Source: Hyphomonadaceae bacterium (GTDB lineage: Bacteria > Pseudomonadota > Alphaproteobacteria > Caulobacterales > Aquidulcibacteraceae). From it: a stretch of DNA of 64,000 nt. Below the pieces are notes generated by a model that was given only the letters and a program-made list of their open reading frames with translations, did no database searches and was not told where the DNA came from. The DNA lies in NCBI GenBank assembly GCA_019753175.1, contig JAIELK010000027.1, forward strand, positions 1 to 64,000, in the 5' to 3' direction. Shown piece after piece: positions 63,580-64,000 of the stretch (the stretch's first letter is position 1; every line of letters starts with the position of its first letter). The translations under genes were made by a program, and so were the position numbers.

Positions 63580-64000
63580 GCGATCACGCCCTTGGTCGAC
63601 GGCACGTCGCCGCCCTCGATGCGGACAGCTTGGCGCAAGGCGCGACCGAACGCCTTGAAGCAGGCCTCGGTCTTGTGGTGATCGTTCTCGCCGTCCACGC
63701 TGACATGGATGGTGGCGCCGAGCGCATCCGCGATCGACCGGAACACGTGCGCAGTCATCTGCGTGGGGTACTCGCCCAGCAAGGGCGCCGCGAACTCCCC
63801 GTCGAACACCAGAAAGGCGCGGCCGCCGAGATCGAGCGATACCTTTGCCTCGGTTTCATCCATCGGCAGCAGGAAGCCGAAGCGGGCGATGCCTTTGCGC
63901 TCGCCAAGCGCCTGCTTCATCGCCTGGCCGAACGCGATGGCGCAATCTTCGATGGTGTGGTGCGCATCGATGTGCAGGTCGCCCTCGCACGTCAGCGAGA
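63576..64000 (-). CDS. hisB: Imidazoleglycerol-phosphate dehydratase, partial
   Basis: Only the C-terminal 140 or so codons are in the window; the gene continues beyond 64,000. Visible motifs are DLHIDAHHTIEDCAIAFGQA with metal-binding His residues, and the second set GENDHHKTEACFKAFGRALRQA. The stop codon overlaps the hisH start. It is the upstream-most gene of the histidine operon that can be seen here; genes such as hisG and hisD, if linked, would lie to the right. Confidence 0.96.
   Translation of the reverse strand, partial: SLTCEGDLHIDAHHTIEDCAIAFGQAMKQALGERKGIARFGFLLPMDETEAKVSLDLGGRAFLVFDGEFAAPLLGEYPTQMTAHVFRSIADALGATIHVSVDGENDHHKTEACFKAFGRALRQAVRIEGGDVPSTKGVIA

Overview
The window looks like chromosomal DNA of a GC-rich alphaproteobacterium, most likely a Caulobacterales or Hyphomonadaceae relative. 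This is inferred from gene order (rpmH-rnpA-yidC-engB-argB, then dapD, dapE, truA, fmt, def), from frequent GTG and TTG starts with 4-base start/stop overlaps, and from families common in that group (DUF1036, DUF418, CADD-type folate protein, DUF1499). I ran no database search; every identification is from motifs and length.

Positions 1 to about 23,850 read as accessory DNA. From the left come an EEP-fold membrane phosphohydrolase and a YdcF/DUF218 protein. Then follows a polysaccharide block: export lipoprotein, outer-membrane barrel, Wzc-type tyrosine autokinase and sugar-phosphate transferase on the minus strand, with a divergent O-antigen-ligase-like polymerase. Next are a transglutaminase-like peptidase, two unknown proteins and a membrane protein joining a TIR-like N-terminus to MORN repeats. 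Two paralogous Hsp70/actin-type ATPases flank a 4 kb stretch that holds a gene split by an IS1182-family element and a Crp/Fnr regulator. A three-gene cassette follows: a small twin-arginine-signal peptide with a charged tail, a PqqD-HPrK fusion and a family-5 nucleotidyltransferase. It ends in a terminator. I regard this as the best candidate for an undescribed peptide-modification system. A tyrosine recombinase and a 3' fragment of tRNA-Arg (about 23,803-23,852) mark what looks like the right end of an integrated island that runs off the left of the window.

From 23.9 to 26.6 kb is a transition zone with a TraB/TIKI-like lipoprotein, a frameshifted AlbA_2 remnant and a P1-family peptidase. 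From 26.6 kb on the DNA is ordinary core genome: gamma-glutamyltransferase and an AbgT transporter, a histidine kinase, and the rpmH-rnpA-yidC-engB-argB-DUF1036-HAD chain, in which several genes overlap by four bases. Then come lysine/peptidoglycan genes dapD and dapE, truA, fmt, def, an acyl-CoA ligase, pdxH behind a PIN toxin and antitoxin, and aroC. Further on are several secreted or membrane proteins of unknown role, a methyltransferase, a 23S rRNA uracil methyltransferase, and a minus-strand histidine operon hisB(partial)-H-A-F-IE-C that runs off the right edge.

No CRISPR array, rRNA gene or complete tRNA was seen. Starts given here are often downstream of the longest possible reading frame, chosen by ribosome-binding site, signal peptide or family length.
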